A program made the position numbers and the translations under genes. Under the pieces are notes generated by a model that worked only from the letters and a program-made list of their open reading frames with translations, made no database searches and had not been told where the DNA came from. This document shows positions 1 to 7,524 of a stretch of DNA of 64,000 bases, in pieces. Each line of letters opens with the position of its first letter. Position 1 is the stretch's first letter. The stretch covers positions 57,400 through 121,399 of the forward strand of contig NZ_JAVAMA010000015.1 in NCBI RefSeq assembly GCF_030730875.1. The letters are read 5' to 3'. This stretch comes from Sphingomonas sp. DG1-23. Lineage in GTDB: Bacteria > Pseudomonadota > Alphaproteobacteria > Sphingomonadales > Sphingomonadaceae.

Positions 1-786
1 CCGCTTCCCGTCGCGGAGGATCTGGATCTGGGCATTGCCGTTCGCCTGCGCGGAGGCGAAGGCGGCGTTGGCGGCAGCGGGATCGCTCAGCGACGTCCCG
101 TTGACCGACTGGATGACGTCGCCCGCGACCATGCCGGGCGGACCGTTGTCGCCGATGCGAAAGCCGCCATTCACCGGCGTCGCGTCGAAGCGCTGGAGCA
201 GACCGGCGGTGCTCGCCGAGGGCGGGATGGCGGGCGGGGGCGGGGCGCCCGCGCCCGAACCGGTCACCGGCGAGCCCGGTTGCGGCGTCTGCGCGGCCTG
301 GTTTTGCGCCGCCTGACGCTGCTCGGGCGAGAGCGTCGGATCGGGGAAAGCGAGATATTCGCTGCGACCGCCGGCCGTGAGGATCACCCGATCGCGCAGG
401 ATCGACTGGATCGTCGCGCCGCTCACGGCCTCACCGACATGAAACGGCGTCGCGGCCGCGCCGCTCACCGAGATGAAGGCAGTCGAAAGCGAGGCGGGGC
501 TGGCGGCGATCACGCCCTTGAGCTCGAGCGGCAGCGACGTGGCCTGCGACGCGTCGGCCGCCGCCACCTTTCCGAACGGCGCAAGGGCGATCGCAGGCGC
601 GATGTCCGGCGCGACGGCCGGGCCGCTGCGGCCCGACGGCACCGTGATCGCGCCGGTGCCGGCATGCCCGGCGAGCCGCCAGGTGAGACCGGCGAGCGCC
701 ACTGCGACCGAAAGCACCACCAGCCCGGTGAAGATGTCGAGCGCGGTGCGCGCCTGGCGCGGGGTGAGGGACAAAGCAGTGCTCAT
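1..786 (-). CDS. gspC: Type II secretion protein GspC (partial, C-terminus outside window)
   Basis: GspC links the inner-membrane T2SS platform to the outer-membrane secretin. The visible 262 codons show a short cytoplasmic N-terminus, one membrane segment (about residues 16-38), a homology-region-like stretch (LELKGVIAAS), a Pro/Ala/Gln-rich linker, and a C-terminal PDZ-like segment (GGFRIGDNGPPGMVAGDVIQ) with conserved glycines. The reading frame is still open at base 1, so the last residues are missing. The ATG overlaps the gspI stop codon by four bases (ATGA), indicating translational coupling. It is the last visible gene of the leftward gspG-H-I-C unit, and gspD would be expected next. 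The family call is firm. Confidence 0.9.
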   Translation of the reverse strand, partial: MSTALSLTPRQARTALDIFTGLVVLSVAVALAGLTWRLAGHAGTGAITVPSGRSGPAVAPDIAPAIALAPFGKVAAADASQATSLPLELKGVIAASPASLSTAFISVSGAAATPFHVGEAVSGATIQSILRDRVILTAGGRSEYLAFPDPTLSPEQRQAAQNQAAQTPQPGSPVTGSGAGAPPPPAIPPSASTAGLLQRFDATPVNGGFRIGDNGPPGMVAGDVIQSVNGTSLSDPAAANAAFASAQANGNAQIQILRDGKR

Positions 787-1274
787 CCCTTGCGTCCGTC
801 CACGAAGCCGTCGAGCGATGCAAGGGGCGTGGTCGCGCGCGCGGGAAACACTTCGATCCGCACGCGCTGGATTTCGGGATCGTCGGTGCCGCGCCGGGTC
901 ACGGCGATCCGCCATCGCTCGCCGAGCATTTCGACCTGGTCGGCACCGGGCATTCGGGTTTCGAGCTCGGCGAGCCGGTTCTCGGCGACCCACATCGCCG
1001 CGGTGCGCCGCTCGACGCCGCGGGTGGAGTCGATGTGCGATTCGACGGTGCGCATCAGGCCGACGGTGGCGATCGCGAGCACGGCGAGCGCGACAAGGGC
1101 TTCGATCAGCGAGAAGCCGGCTTCTCCACTATCGTCACCCCGGACTTGTTCCGGGGTCCACCGGGCCGCGAACGAAGATGGCGCCCTTCTCGTAACAGCC
1201 TCACCGCCAGCGTGCTCAGGCGCGGTGGATGCCGGAACAAGTCCGGCATGAAGGAATAGAGCGAAGGCCCGCAT
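783..1274 (-). CDS. gspI: Type II secretion minor pseudopilin GspI
   Basis: Minor pseudopilin of the T2SS pseudopilus tip. The prepilin peptidase site is clear: Gly53 followed by FSLIEALVALAVLAI, with Glu at +5 of the mature protein, then a hydrophobic helix and a short globular domain (163 aa in total). The leader is odd. Counted from the ATG that overlaps the gspH stop (TGATG) it is 53 residues long, against the 6-15 usual for pseudopilins. Most of it is translated from a palindromic repeat doublet (1134-1254). A GTG directly upstream (1277) is an alternative start. No closer start codon is in frame near the cleavage site, so the long leader is probably real. The stop overlaps the gspC start. 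Confidence 0.88.
   Translation of the reverse strand: MRAFALFLHAGLVPASTAPEHAGGEAVTRRAPSSFAARWTPEQVRGDDSGEAGFSLIEALVALAVLAIATVGLMRTVESHIDSTRGVERRTAAMWVAENRLAELETRMPGADQVEMLGERWRIAVTRRGTDDPEIQRVRIEVFPARATTPLASLDGFVDGRKG
1134..1254. repeat. REP-like palindrome doublet inside gspI leader
   Basis: Two hairpin units in opposite orientation: 1134-1162 (core CCCGGACTTGTTCCGGG) and 1224-1254 (core GCCGGAACAAGTCCGGC), flanked by CCACC and GGTGG that also pair. This is the layout of a bacterial interspersed mosaic element. It lies within the gspI reading frame and is translated in it, so it behaves as an in-frame extension of the leader peptide. Confidence 0.75.
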
Positions 1275-1756
1275 CACGCCTTCGGCGCCGGTGCCGGCAT
1301 CGCGCGCGCAGTCAACCCGTCATAGGTTACCAGCCATCGCTGCGACCCGCTTTCGACCATTGCGGAAAGCGGTCTCCCCGCGCCGTCGACGCCGAGGATC
1401 ACCGGCGGCCGCACGCTCAACGTCACCACCATGCCGCCGGGAAGGCGATGGAAGCCCAGCGCGTCGTCAGTGCGCGCGATCAACTGGCCGTCGGCGCCGA
1501 TCGTGGCGAAGCCATAGCCGTGCTTCTGGACGGTGAACGCCATCATCCGATCGCCGAGCATCGCGTCGTCGGCAGCCGCCTGCAGCCGGGTGGCGAGGCG
1601 GCGCGCCTCGGTCTCGACGCTCGGCGCGCGGGTGACGCTGCCGATGCCGAGCGTGACCGCGCCGGCCATCACTGCGATGATGACGAGCACGATCAGCATT
1701 TCGAGCAGGGTGAAGCCCGCGTCGCGATCGATCGCGGTCCGTGCTGCCCCCCGCAC
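1274..1756 (-). CDS. gspH: Type II secretion minor pseudopilin GspH
   Basis: Minor pseudopilin, 160 aa. It has a short basic/acidic leader ending in Gly14, then FTLLEMLIVLVIIAVMAG with Glu at +5 of the mature form, the standard type IV pilin-like N-methylation and cleavage signature. The C-terminal half is the small beta-rich domain usual for GspH. It sits between gspG (5 bases upstream) and gspI (stop and start overlap as TGATG), so all three are probably translated from one transcript. In the assembled pseudopilus GspH joins the GspI-J-K tip to the GspG shaft. The start ATG at 1756 gives a leader of normal length. Confidence 0.9.
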   Translation of the reverse strand: MRGAARTAIDRDAGFTLLEMLIVLVIIAVMAGAVTLGIGSVTRAPSVETEARRLATRLQAAADDAMLGDRMMAFTVQKHGYGFATIGADGQLIARTDDALGFHRLPGGMVVTLSVRPPVILGVDGAGRPLSAMVESGSQRWLVTYDGLTARAMPAPAPKA

Positions 1757-1761
1757 CGAAA

Positions 1762-2244
1762 TCAGCCTTTGCCGTCGATATCGGCGTCGACTCCTTCGCC
1801 GCCTTGCTTGCCGTCGCGGCCGAGCGAGCGGATCGTGAAGGTCATCCCGTCAGACTGATAGTCATAGGGCTTCTGCCAGCCGTCGAGCGCGGGCGCCGAA
1901 AGATAGCCGCCCTGCGCCCAGCTGCCCGGAACCGGCGGCGCCGTCGGGCGCTCGACGAGCGCCTTCAGCCCCTGTTCGGAGGTCGGATAGGCACCATTGT
2001 CGAGGCGGTACATCTTCAGCGCGCCGGCGATGCTGCTGATATTGGATTTGGTCGTTGTGGCCTTCGCCTCGTCCGGGCGGCCCATCACGTTGACGGTGAC
2101 CAGCCCGGCGATGACCGCGATGATCACCAGCACGATCATCATCTCGAGCAAGGTGAAGCCGGCCTCGCCCTTGGGAGTTGTGCGGCGCTTGCTGTTCTGC
2201 CTAAGCAGTGCGATGTCACTAAACTGTTTCAAAACTATGCGCAT
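1762..2244 (-). CDS. gspG: Type II secretion major pseudopilin GspG
   Basis: Major pseudopilin forming the pseudopilus shaft, 160 aa from the ATG at 2244. Cleavage is expected after Gly29, before FTLLEMMIVLVIIAVIAGLV with Glu at +5. The C-terminal part has the GspG hallmarks: KSNISSIAGALKMYRLDNGAYPTSEQGLKAL, a WQKPYDYQSDG core and an acidic C-terminal stretch (GGEGVDADI) typical of the calcium-binding loop. The 29-residue leader is longer than usual, so a TTG a few codons downstream cannot be excluded. The start codon is only nine bases from the start of divergent gspL, so promoters of each gene must lie within or across the other. Confidence 0.92.
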   Translation of the reverse strand: MRIVLKQFSDIALLRQNSKRRTTPKGEAGFTLLEMMIVLVIIAVIAGLVTVNVMGRPDEAKATTTKSNISSIAGALKMYRLDNGAYPTSEQGLKALVERPTAPPVPGSWAQGGYLSAPALDGWQKPYDYQSDGMTFTIRSLGRDGKQGGEGVDADIDGKG

Positions 2245-2253
2245 CCCCGCCCC

Positions 2254-3387
2254 ATGCGTCCTTCCCATGAAGCAAATGTGACAGCCTCCGGTCGCACCAT
2301 AGGCGCGCCCGATGCGCCGGAATCGCTCGCCACGGGAGTGTGGACGCTGGCGGGCGATCGGCTGATCATAGCCGAGCGGGGAGGCCCTGCAACCATCGTC
2401 GTGCCGACCGAGCAGGTGCGGCTGCTCGCGGTCGACCTGCCGTTGGCGAGTCGGGCGAAGCGGCTGGAGGCGTTGCCCTTCGCCGTCGAGGAACTGATCG
2501 CCGAACCGGTGGAGTCGGTCCATCTCGCGCTCGGCGCCGAGGTGGCGCCGAAACGCTATCTGGTCGGCGTGGTGCGGCACGAATTGATGACGGCGTGGGT
2601 CGATTCGGCCGAGGATGCAGGGCTCGGGCACGCCGCGATGGTCCCCGATGCGCTCGCGCTGCCGCGGCCGGCGGAAGGCGAATGGTCGGTCGATCTCGGC
2701 GCGGATCGTGCGGTGGTCCGCGCCGGCGACGGCACCGGCTTCGCGATTCCGCCGGCGATGCTGCAGGCTGCATGGCAGGCCGCGGGACGGCCTGCGGCCC
2801 GGTCCTACGGGGCACCGCTTCCTGCGGAGATGCTGGCCGGCGGATCGGCGATCGAGCCCGCGGCGCTGGCGGAGCGGTTGCTCGCGCCCGCGCTCGACTT
2901 GCGGCAGGGGCGCTATGCCCGCCGCCGCGCCGCGCTGCCCGATATCTGGCGGCGGCTCGGCTGGATCGTCGCGCTGGGGGCCGCCGCGCATGTGGTCATC
3001 GCCACTGCCGACACGCTGATGTTGCGCAACATCGCCGATCGACGCGAGGCCGACACGCGCGCAACCGCCGCCATCGCTGCGCCGGGAGCCAATCTGGGCG
3101 GCGATCTCGCCGCGAGCGTCGCCGATATGCTGCCCACCGGGAGTAGCGCGCCGCCCGACGCCTTTCTGCCGCTGTTGACCCGCGTATCGGGCGCGCTCGG
3201 GCCGCTCGCCGGGGCGATCACCGTGCGTGCGATCGACTATCAGGCGAATGCGCTCACGCTCGACCTCGAGGGCAGCGATCCCGGGCTCGCCGGACGTGCC
3301 GAGGCGGCGTTGCGCGCCGCGCGCGTCACGGCAACCGTAACCCGCTCGCCCGACGGCAGCGTCCGCATAACGGCGAGCAACGCATGA
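2254..3387 (+). CDS. gspL: Type II secretion protein GspL
   Basis: Inner-membrane T2SS platform protein that couples the GspE ATPase to GspM. 377 aa from ATG 2254. It has an actin-like cytoplasmic half (PTEQVRLLAVDLP, then LEALPFAVEELIAEP), one membrane segment at about residues 240-260 (LGWIVALGAAAHVVIATA), and a periplasmic ferredoxin-like tail (ITVRAIDYQANALTLDL). A GTG at 2338 is an alternative start that would trim a poorly conserved-looking 28-residue N-terminus. The stop overlaps the gspM ATG (ATGA). It heads the rightward gspL-M-E-F unit, divergent from gspG. Confidence 0.88.
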   Translation: MRPSHEANVTASGRTIGAPDAPESLATGVWTLAGDRLIIAERGGPATIVVPTEQVRLLAVDLPLASRAKRLEALPFAVEELIAEPVESVHLALGAEVAPKRYLVGVVRHELMTAWVDSAEDAGLGHAAMVPDALALPRPAEGEWSVDLGADRAVVRAGDGTGFAIPPAMLQAAWQAAGRPAARSYGAPLPAEMLAGGSAIEPAALAERLLAPALDLRQGRYARRRAALPDIWRRLGWIVALGAAAHVVIATADTLMLRNIADRREADTRATAAIAAPGANLGGDLAASVADMLPTGSSAPPDAFLPLLTRVSGALGPLAGAITVRAIDYQANALTLDLEGSDPGLAGRAEAALRAARVTATVTRSPDGSVRITASNA

Positions 3388-3881
3388 GGCTGATCGTTTC
3401 CCGCGTACCGGCGCTCGACGCCGCATTGATCCGATTCGACACCTGGTGGGGTGGCCTCAGCCGGCGCGAGCAGGTGATGGTTGCCGGCCTCGGGACGCTA
3501 TTGGCGCTGCTGGTGCTGGTCTATGGCGTGGTCAAGCCGCTTCAGGCGGCGCGGGCGGAGGCGCTGGCCGACATCCGCACCTATGAGACGCTGACCGCGC
3601 GGATTCGCGCCGCCGGAACGCTGACGACTGCACGGGCGCCGCGGCGGCAGGGCCCGGCGGCGCAGGTCGCGACCAGCTCGGCCGCAGGCTTCGGCATGGC
3701 GGTAGCGCCAGAGGCGATTCCCGGCGGGGTGCGGGTGACGATCGCCGATGCAAGCTACGAGACGCTGGTGGCATGGCTCGCCGATCTGGGCGCGTCGAGC
3801 GAGCTTCGCGTCCGCCGAATCTCGATCCAGCGCCGGCCGGGCCCGGGCCGCGTCTCGGCGAGCGTGGATCTGGGCGCATGA
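3384..3881 (+). CDS. gspM: Type II secretion protein GspM
   Basis: Small bitopic platform protein, 165 aa. A cytoplasmic N-terminus carrying FDTWWGGLSRREQVMV (the conserved W-x-x-L-S-x-R-E motif of GspM) precedes one membrane segment (about residues 35-53) and a periplasmic ferredoxin-like domain ending in the strand pattern RVRRISIQRRPGPGRVSASVDL. It is translationally coupled to both neighbours through ATGA overlaps with gspL and gspE. Known role: it stabilises GspL and links the assembly platform to the pseudopilus. Confidence 0.88.
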   Translation: MRLIVSRVPALDAALIRFDTWWGGLSRREQVMVAGLGTLLALLVLVYGVVKPLQAARAEALADIRTYETLTARIRAAGTLTTARAPRRQGPAAQVATSSAAGFGMAVAPEAIPGGVRVTIADASYETLVAWLADLGASSELRVRRISIQRRPGPGRVSASVDLGA

Positions 3882-5365
3882 ACGAGACGCTGATCCTGAT
3901 CGACGATGCGCCGGCGACCTTGCCGTACAGCTTCGCGCGCAAGCACGGCGTGCTCCTGCGTGTGGGCGGGGCGGGAGTCGAATGCGTCCACCGCGCGGAT
4001 GTTGGCCTCGACGCCTTGCTCGAAGTGCAGCGAATTGCGCCCGGCGCCTCCTTCGTACCGGTCAGCGACGAGGCTTTCGATGCAGCTTTGAGCGCCACCT
4101 ATAGCGGCAGCGCGGGCGCCGCCGCCGATTTCGATCTCGGCGACATGGATCTCGCCGCGCTCGCCGACAGCGCCGCCTCGGTCGACGATCTGCTCGACAC
4201 CCGCGACGACGCGCCGGTGATCCGCCTGATCAACGCGCTGCTGCTCGAGGCGGTCAAGGAGGGCGCGTCGGACATGCATATCGAGACGCAGGAGAAGCGC
4301 CTCGTCGTCCGCTTCCGCGTCGATGGGGTGCTGCGCGACATGATCGAGCCGCCGCGCGCGCTGGCGCCGCTGCTGGTCAGCCGCATCAAGGTGATGGCCA
4401 AGCTGGACATCGCCGAGCGCCGCGTGCCGCAGGACGGCCGGGTGACCTTGCGGATCGGCGGGCACGATGTCGACGCGCGCGTCTCGACGATTCCGACCCA
4501 GCATGGCGAGCGGGTGGTGATGCGCCTGCTCGAAAAAGGCTCGCTGCGGCTCGACATGGAAGCGCTGGGGATGAGCGCGCGCGACCGCGAGGTGTTCAAT
4601 AGGCTGCTCGAGCGGCCGCACGGCATGCTGCTCGTCACCGGACCGACCGGATCGGGCAAGACGACGACGCTCTATTCGGGGCTGAGCCGATTGAACGACC
4701 GCAAGCGCAACATCATGACAGTCGAGGATCCGATCGAATATGAGCTGCCCGGGATCGGCCAGACCCAGGTCAATCCGCGTACCGACATGACCTTCGCGCG
4801 GGGCCTGCGCGCGATCCTGCGCCAGGATCCCGACGTGATCATGGTCGGCGAAATCCGCGATCAGGAGACCGCGCAGGTCGCGGTGCGCTCGGCGATGACC
4901 GGGCATTTCGTGCTGTCGACGCTCCATACCAACAGCGCGATCGGATCGGTGACCCGGCTGATCGACATGGGGGTCGAGCGCTATCTGCTCGCGCCGATGC
5001 TGGTGGGGCTGGCGGCGCAGCGGCTGGTGCGGCGGCTATGCGCGACTTGCCGACGCGAGGATGTGGCGAGCGCGGCGGATTCGCTGTTGCTCGGGGGCGC
5101 GATCCTGCCCGGCGAAAAGCTGTGGCGCGCGGAAGGATGCGCCGAATGCCATCAGGACGGCTATCGCGGTCGTGCGGGGCTGTACGAAGTCGTCGCGGTC
5201 GACGACCGGCTCCAGAAGATGATCCATGACGGCGCCTCGGAAGCCGATCTCGAGGCGCATGCGCGCAAGGACAATCCGGGCCTGCTCGACGACGGGCTGG
5301 CGAAGATACGCAGCGGGGTGACCACGGTCGACGAAGTCGCGCGGGTGGTGAGGGACGAGGCGTGA
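3878..5365 (+). CDS. gspE: Type II secretion ATPase GspE
   Basis: Cytoplasmic hexameric ATPase that powers pseudopilus assembly, 495 aa. The ATG at 3878 overlaps the gspM stop and gives the sensible N-terminus MNETLILIDD. Visible motifs: Walker A GPTGSGKTTT (about residues 254-263), aspartate box TVEDPIEYELPGIGQTQV, Walker B IMVGEIRDQETAQ, histidine box STLHTNSAIGSVTRLIDMG, and a C-terminal tetracysteine zinc site (LCATC and CAEC). The N-terminal domain is short compared with enterobacterial GspE. It lies between gspM and gspF as in most T2SS operons. Confidence 0.95.
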   Translation: MNETLILIDDAPATLPYSFARKHGVLLRVGGAGVECVHRADVGLDALLEVQRIAPGASFVPVSDEAFDAALSATYSGSAGAAADFDLGDMDLAALADSAASVDDLLDTRDDAPVIRLINALLLEAVKEGASDMHIETQEKRLVVRFRVDGVLRDMIEPPRALAPLLVSRIKVMAKLDIAERRVPQDGRVTLRIGGHDVDARVSTIPTQHGERVVMRLLEKGSLRLDMEALGMSARDREVFNRLLERPHGMLLVTGPTGSGKTTTLYSGLSRLNDRKRNIMTVEDPIEYELPGIGQTQVNPRTDMTFARGLRAILRQDPDVIMVGEIRDQETAQVAVRSAMTGHFVLSTLHTNSAIGSVTRLIDMGVERYLLAPMLVGLAAQRLVRRLCATCRREDVASAADSLLLGGAILPGEKLWRAEGCAECHQDGYRGRAGLYEVVAVDDRLQKMIHDGASEADLEAHARKDNPGLLDDGLAKIRSGVTTVDEVARVVRDEA

Positions 5366-5380
5366 GCGAGCCGGCTCCAT

Positions 5381-5406
5381 TCCTCCCCGAGCTCGCTCGG
5401 GGAGGA
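5381..5406. repeat. Palindromic repeat (CTCCCCGAG type) between gspE and gspF
   Basis: A perfect 10-base inverted repeat, TCCTCCCCGA and TCGGGGAGGA with a six-base loop, fills most of the 49-base gap between gspE and gspF. The same sequence type recurs as a doublet at 6648-6804. It could form a hairpin in the mRNA. There is no T-tract, so I do not call it a terminator. Confidence 0.7.
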
Positions 5407-5414
5407 TTTTAGTT

Positions 5415-6641
5415 ATGCCCGCTTATTCGTACCGCGCGGCCGACCGCAGCGGCGCCAGCAAGAAGGGCATCGTCGAAGCCTCGTCGCCGGCCGCCGCGCG
5501 CGCGTTGCTCCGCGAGCAGGCTTTGCTGCCGCTCTCCGTCGAGCCGGCGGGGGAGCGCGGCGCCTCGTTCGGCAGCATCCCGCTGCCGCGGCTGCGCCGC
5601 TCGGGCATCTCGCCCAAGGCGCTCGCCACGGTCACCCGCCAGATCGCCACGCTCGCCGGATCGGACATTTCGATCGAGGAGGCGCTCCGCCTCGTCGCCA
5701 CCCAGTCCGAACAGCCGCAAGTGAACTCGCTGCTGCTCGACGTGCGCGGGGCGATCCTCGACGGGCGCAGCTTCGCGGTGGCGCTGGCGCAGCATCCCAA
5801 ATCCTTCCCGGAATTCTATCGTGCCTCGGTGGCGGCGGGCGAGGCTTCGGGCCGGTTGCCCGATGTGCTCAACCACCTCGCCGAATTCGTCGAGAATCGC
5901 CAGTCCAACGGCCAGAAGCTCCAGCTCGCCTTGCTCTATCCGGCGCTGCTCGCTTTGGTGTCGGTGGGCATGATGGTGCTGCTGATGGTCTATGTCGTGC
6001 CCGACATCGTCCGGGTCTTCGTCTCGCGCGGCGCCGATCTGCCGCTGCTCACCCGGCTGATGATCGCGATCAGCTGGTTCCTGCAGAAGTTCGGGCTCTA
6101 TCTGCTGCTGGCGCTCGCGGTGGCGGCGCTGTTCGCGGCGCGCTGGACGCGCGTGCCCGCCAATCGGCTGCGGCTCCACCGGATGTTCACCGAGCGCCGG
6201 CCGTTCCGCCGCTTCAGCCGCCAGATCAACGCGGCGCGCTTCGCCGGCAGCCTCGCGACCCTGGTGGGGAGCGCGGTGCCGCTGGTCGAGGCGCTGCACG
6301 CCGCGGCGGCGGTGACCCCCAATCGCTGGGTGCAGGAAAAGGCGCTCGGCGTCGCCCAGCGCGTACGCGAGGGCATCAGCCTGCGCGCGGCGATGCAAGA
6401 GGCCGGAGTCTTCCCGACGATGCTCGTGGCGATCGTGGCGAGCGGCGAGAGCAGCGGGCGACTTGCTCCCGCACTGGGCCGGGCGGCACACGAGCTCGAG
6501 CGCGAGCTGGATGCGCTGGTGGCGACTTTGGTCGCATTGGTCGAGCCGCTGGTGCTGCTGGTGATGGGCGGGCTGGTGCTGCTGATGGTGCTCGCGATCC
6601 TGCTGCCGATCATCAACCTGAACAATCTGGTGACGTTGTAA
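5415..6641 (+). CDS. gspF: Type II secretion inner-membrane protein GspF
   Basis: Polytopic platform protein, 408 aa, in two homologous halves. Each half has a cytoplasmic helical bundle (ALATVTRQIATLAGSDISIEEALRL, and its counterpart INAARFAGSLATLVGSAVPLVEAL), and there are three membrane segments (around residues 170-195, 222-238 and 375-398). The second-half GESSG motif and the first-half AGEASG motif are typical of the GspF/PilC family. It interacts with GspE and GspL. The start ATG at 5415 gives the usual MPAYSYRAADRSG N-terminus. It is separated from gspE by a repeat-bearing 49-base gap. Confidence 0.95.
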   Translation: MPAYSYRAADRSGASKKGIVEASSPAAARALLREQALLPLSVEPAGERGASFGSIPLPRLRRSGISPKALATVTRQIATLAGSDISIEEALRLVATQSEQPQVNSLLLDVRGAILDGRSFAVALAQHPKSFPEFYRASVAAGEASGRLPDVLNHLAEFVENRQSNGQKLQLALLYPALLALVSVGMMVLLMVYVVPDIVRVFVSRGADLPLLTRLMIAISWFLQKFGLYLLLALAVAALFAARWTRVPANRLRLHRMFTERRPFRRFSRQINAARFAGSLATLVGSAVPLVEALHAAAAVTPNRWVQEKALGVAQRVREGISLRAAMQEAGVFPTMLVAIVASGESSGRLAPALGRAAHELERELDALVATLVALVEPLVLLVMGGLVLLMVLAILLPIINLNNLVTL

Positions 6642-6647
6642 ATCAAT

Positions 6648-6804
6648 TCCTCCCCGAGCTTTGCTCGGGGGGGAACCAGCGAAGCTGTGGGAAGGGCCGC
6701 GCCGCAGGCGCGGGGGCGCTCGCCGATAGCAGAACCGCCGTCTTCGCGGCGACCCCTCCACCGACCTCGGCGGTCCCCCTCCCCGAGACGAGCTCGGGGA
6801 GGAA
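6648..6804. repeat. REP-like doublet between gspF and gspN
   Basis: Two copies of a CTCCCCGAG/CTCGGGGAG hairpin (about 6648-6674 and 6777-6804) bracket roughly 100 bases. They occupy almost all of the gap between the convergent genes gspF and gspN. The hairpin stems match the single copy at 5381-5406, so this is one repeat family. It may serve as a transcription block between the two converging genes. Confidence 0.7.
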
Positions 6805-6808
6805 TAGA

Positions 6809-7501
6809 TTACATCTGCCCCTGGATCCGCGCGCCGGCCGGGAGGCCGAGGAACGGCATCATCGTCGCGCCGTCCGGCGTCACCGAGATGTCGACCGTGC
6901 CGCTCTCCGCCAGTTCGAGCGTCGCCAGCGTCCGGCGGCGCTGCGCCATCGGGGCGATGCGGATCGAGGTTCGGTTGCCGATATGCTCGGCGGTCAGGAT
7001 CAATGCGGGGAGGGCAGAGGCCGCACCGCCGTTCTTGCGACGGCAGCTTCCGGGGTCGGTGGTCGCGGTGCCGCTCAGCATCCGGCTGCCGCCGCCGATC
7101 GCGATCCGCTCCATCTCGACCTGCATCACCAGATCGCAGGTGAAGGGGAGGTTGGGCTGAAGCGCGTGAAGGAGGCTGCCATCGGCAGCGCCGCTCACCT
7201 TGTCGAGCACCATGCGCCCGCCGAGATGCGCGAGAAGGCGCCCGCCGAGATCGGTGTCGGGGCCGGTCGCCTTCCAGTCGGCGGCATAGGCAAGGCTGGT
7301 CAGCGCGCGCAAAGGCGCCATCCGCCACGCGAACTTCGCGCCGCCGGCGACGCCGACTTCGCCGTTCCACACCGTCCCCGCCACGCCGCTACGCCAGGAC
7401 CGGTTCTTGAGGACGGCGCTCGCCGGCAGCGTGACCAGCAAGGCGAGCAGATAGGCCCCTATGCCCAGCGCGGCGAAGACGATAATACGCCGGCGTGCCA
7501 C
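6809..7501 (-). CDS. gspN: Type II secretion protein GspN
   Basis: GspN-type protein, 230 aa from a GTG at 7501. A basic N-terminus (ARRR) leads into one membrane segment (about residues 7-28, IVFAALGIGAYLLALLVTLPA), followed by a periplasmic region with the family pattern SGVAGTVWNGEVGVAGG and WRMAPL. GspN is an accessory inner-membrane component present in only some T2SS. The frame extends upstream of the GTG into the divergent gene without a convincing start, so the GTG is preferred. It faces left, alone, between the rightward gspF and the binding-protein gene. Confidence 0.82.
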   Translation of the reverse strand: MARRRIIVFAALGIGAYLLALLVTLPASAVLKNRSWRSGVAGTVWNGEVGVAGGAKFAWRMAPLRALTSLAYAADWKATGPDTDLGGRLLAHLGGRMVLDKVSGAADGSLLHALQPNLPFTCDLVMQVEMERIAIGGGSRMLSGTATTDPGSCRRKNGGAASALPALILTAEHIGNRTSIRIAPMAQRRRTLATLELAESGTVDISVTPDGATMMPFLGLPAGARIQGQM

Positions 7502-7524
7502 ACCCCCCCTATCCGGAGTCGGCA

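Noticed and set aside
1762..3426. A 554-codon minus-strand frame covering gspG and all of gspL
   Set aside because: Only its last 160 codons are a real gene (gspG). The rest is Arg-rich antisense to gspL with no recognisable domain, so gspG is started at the ATG at 2244.
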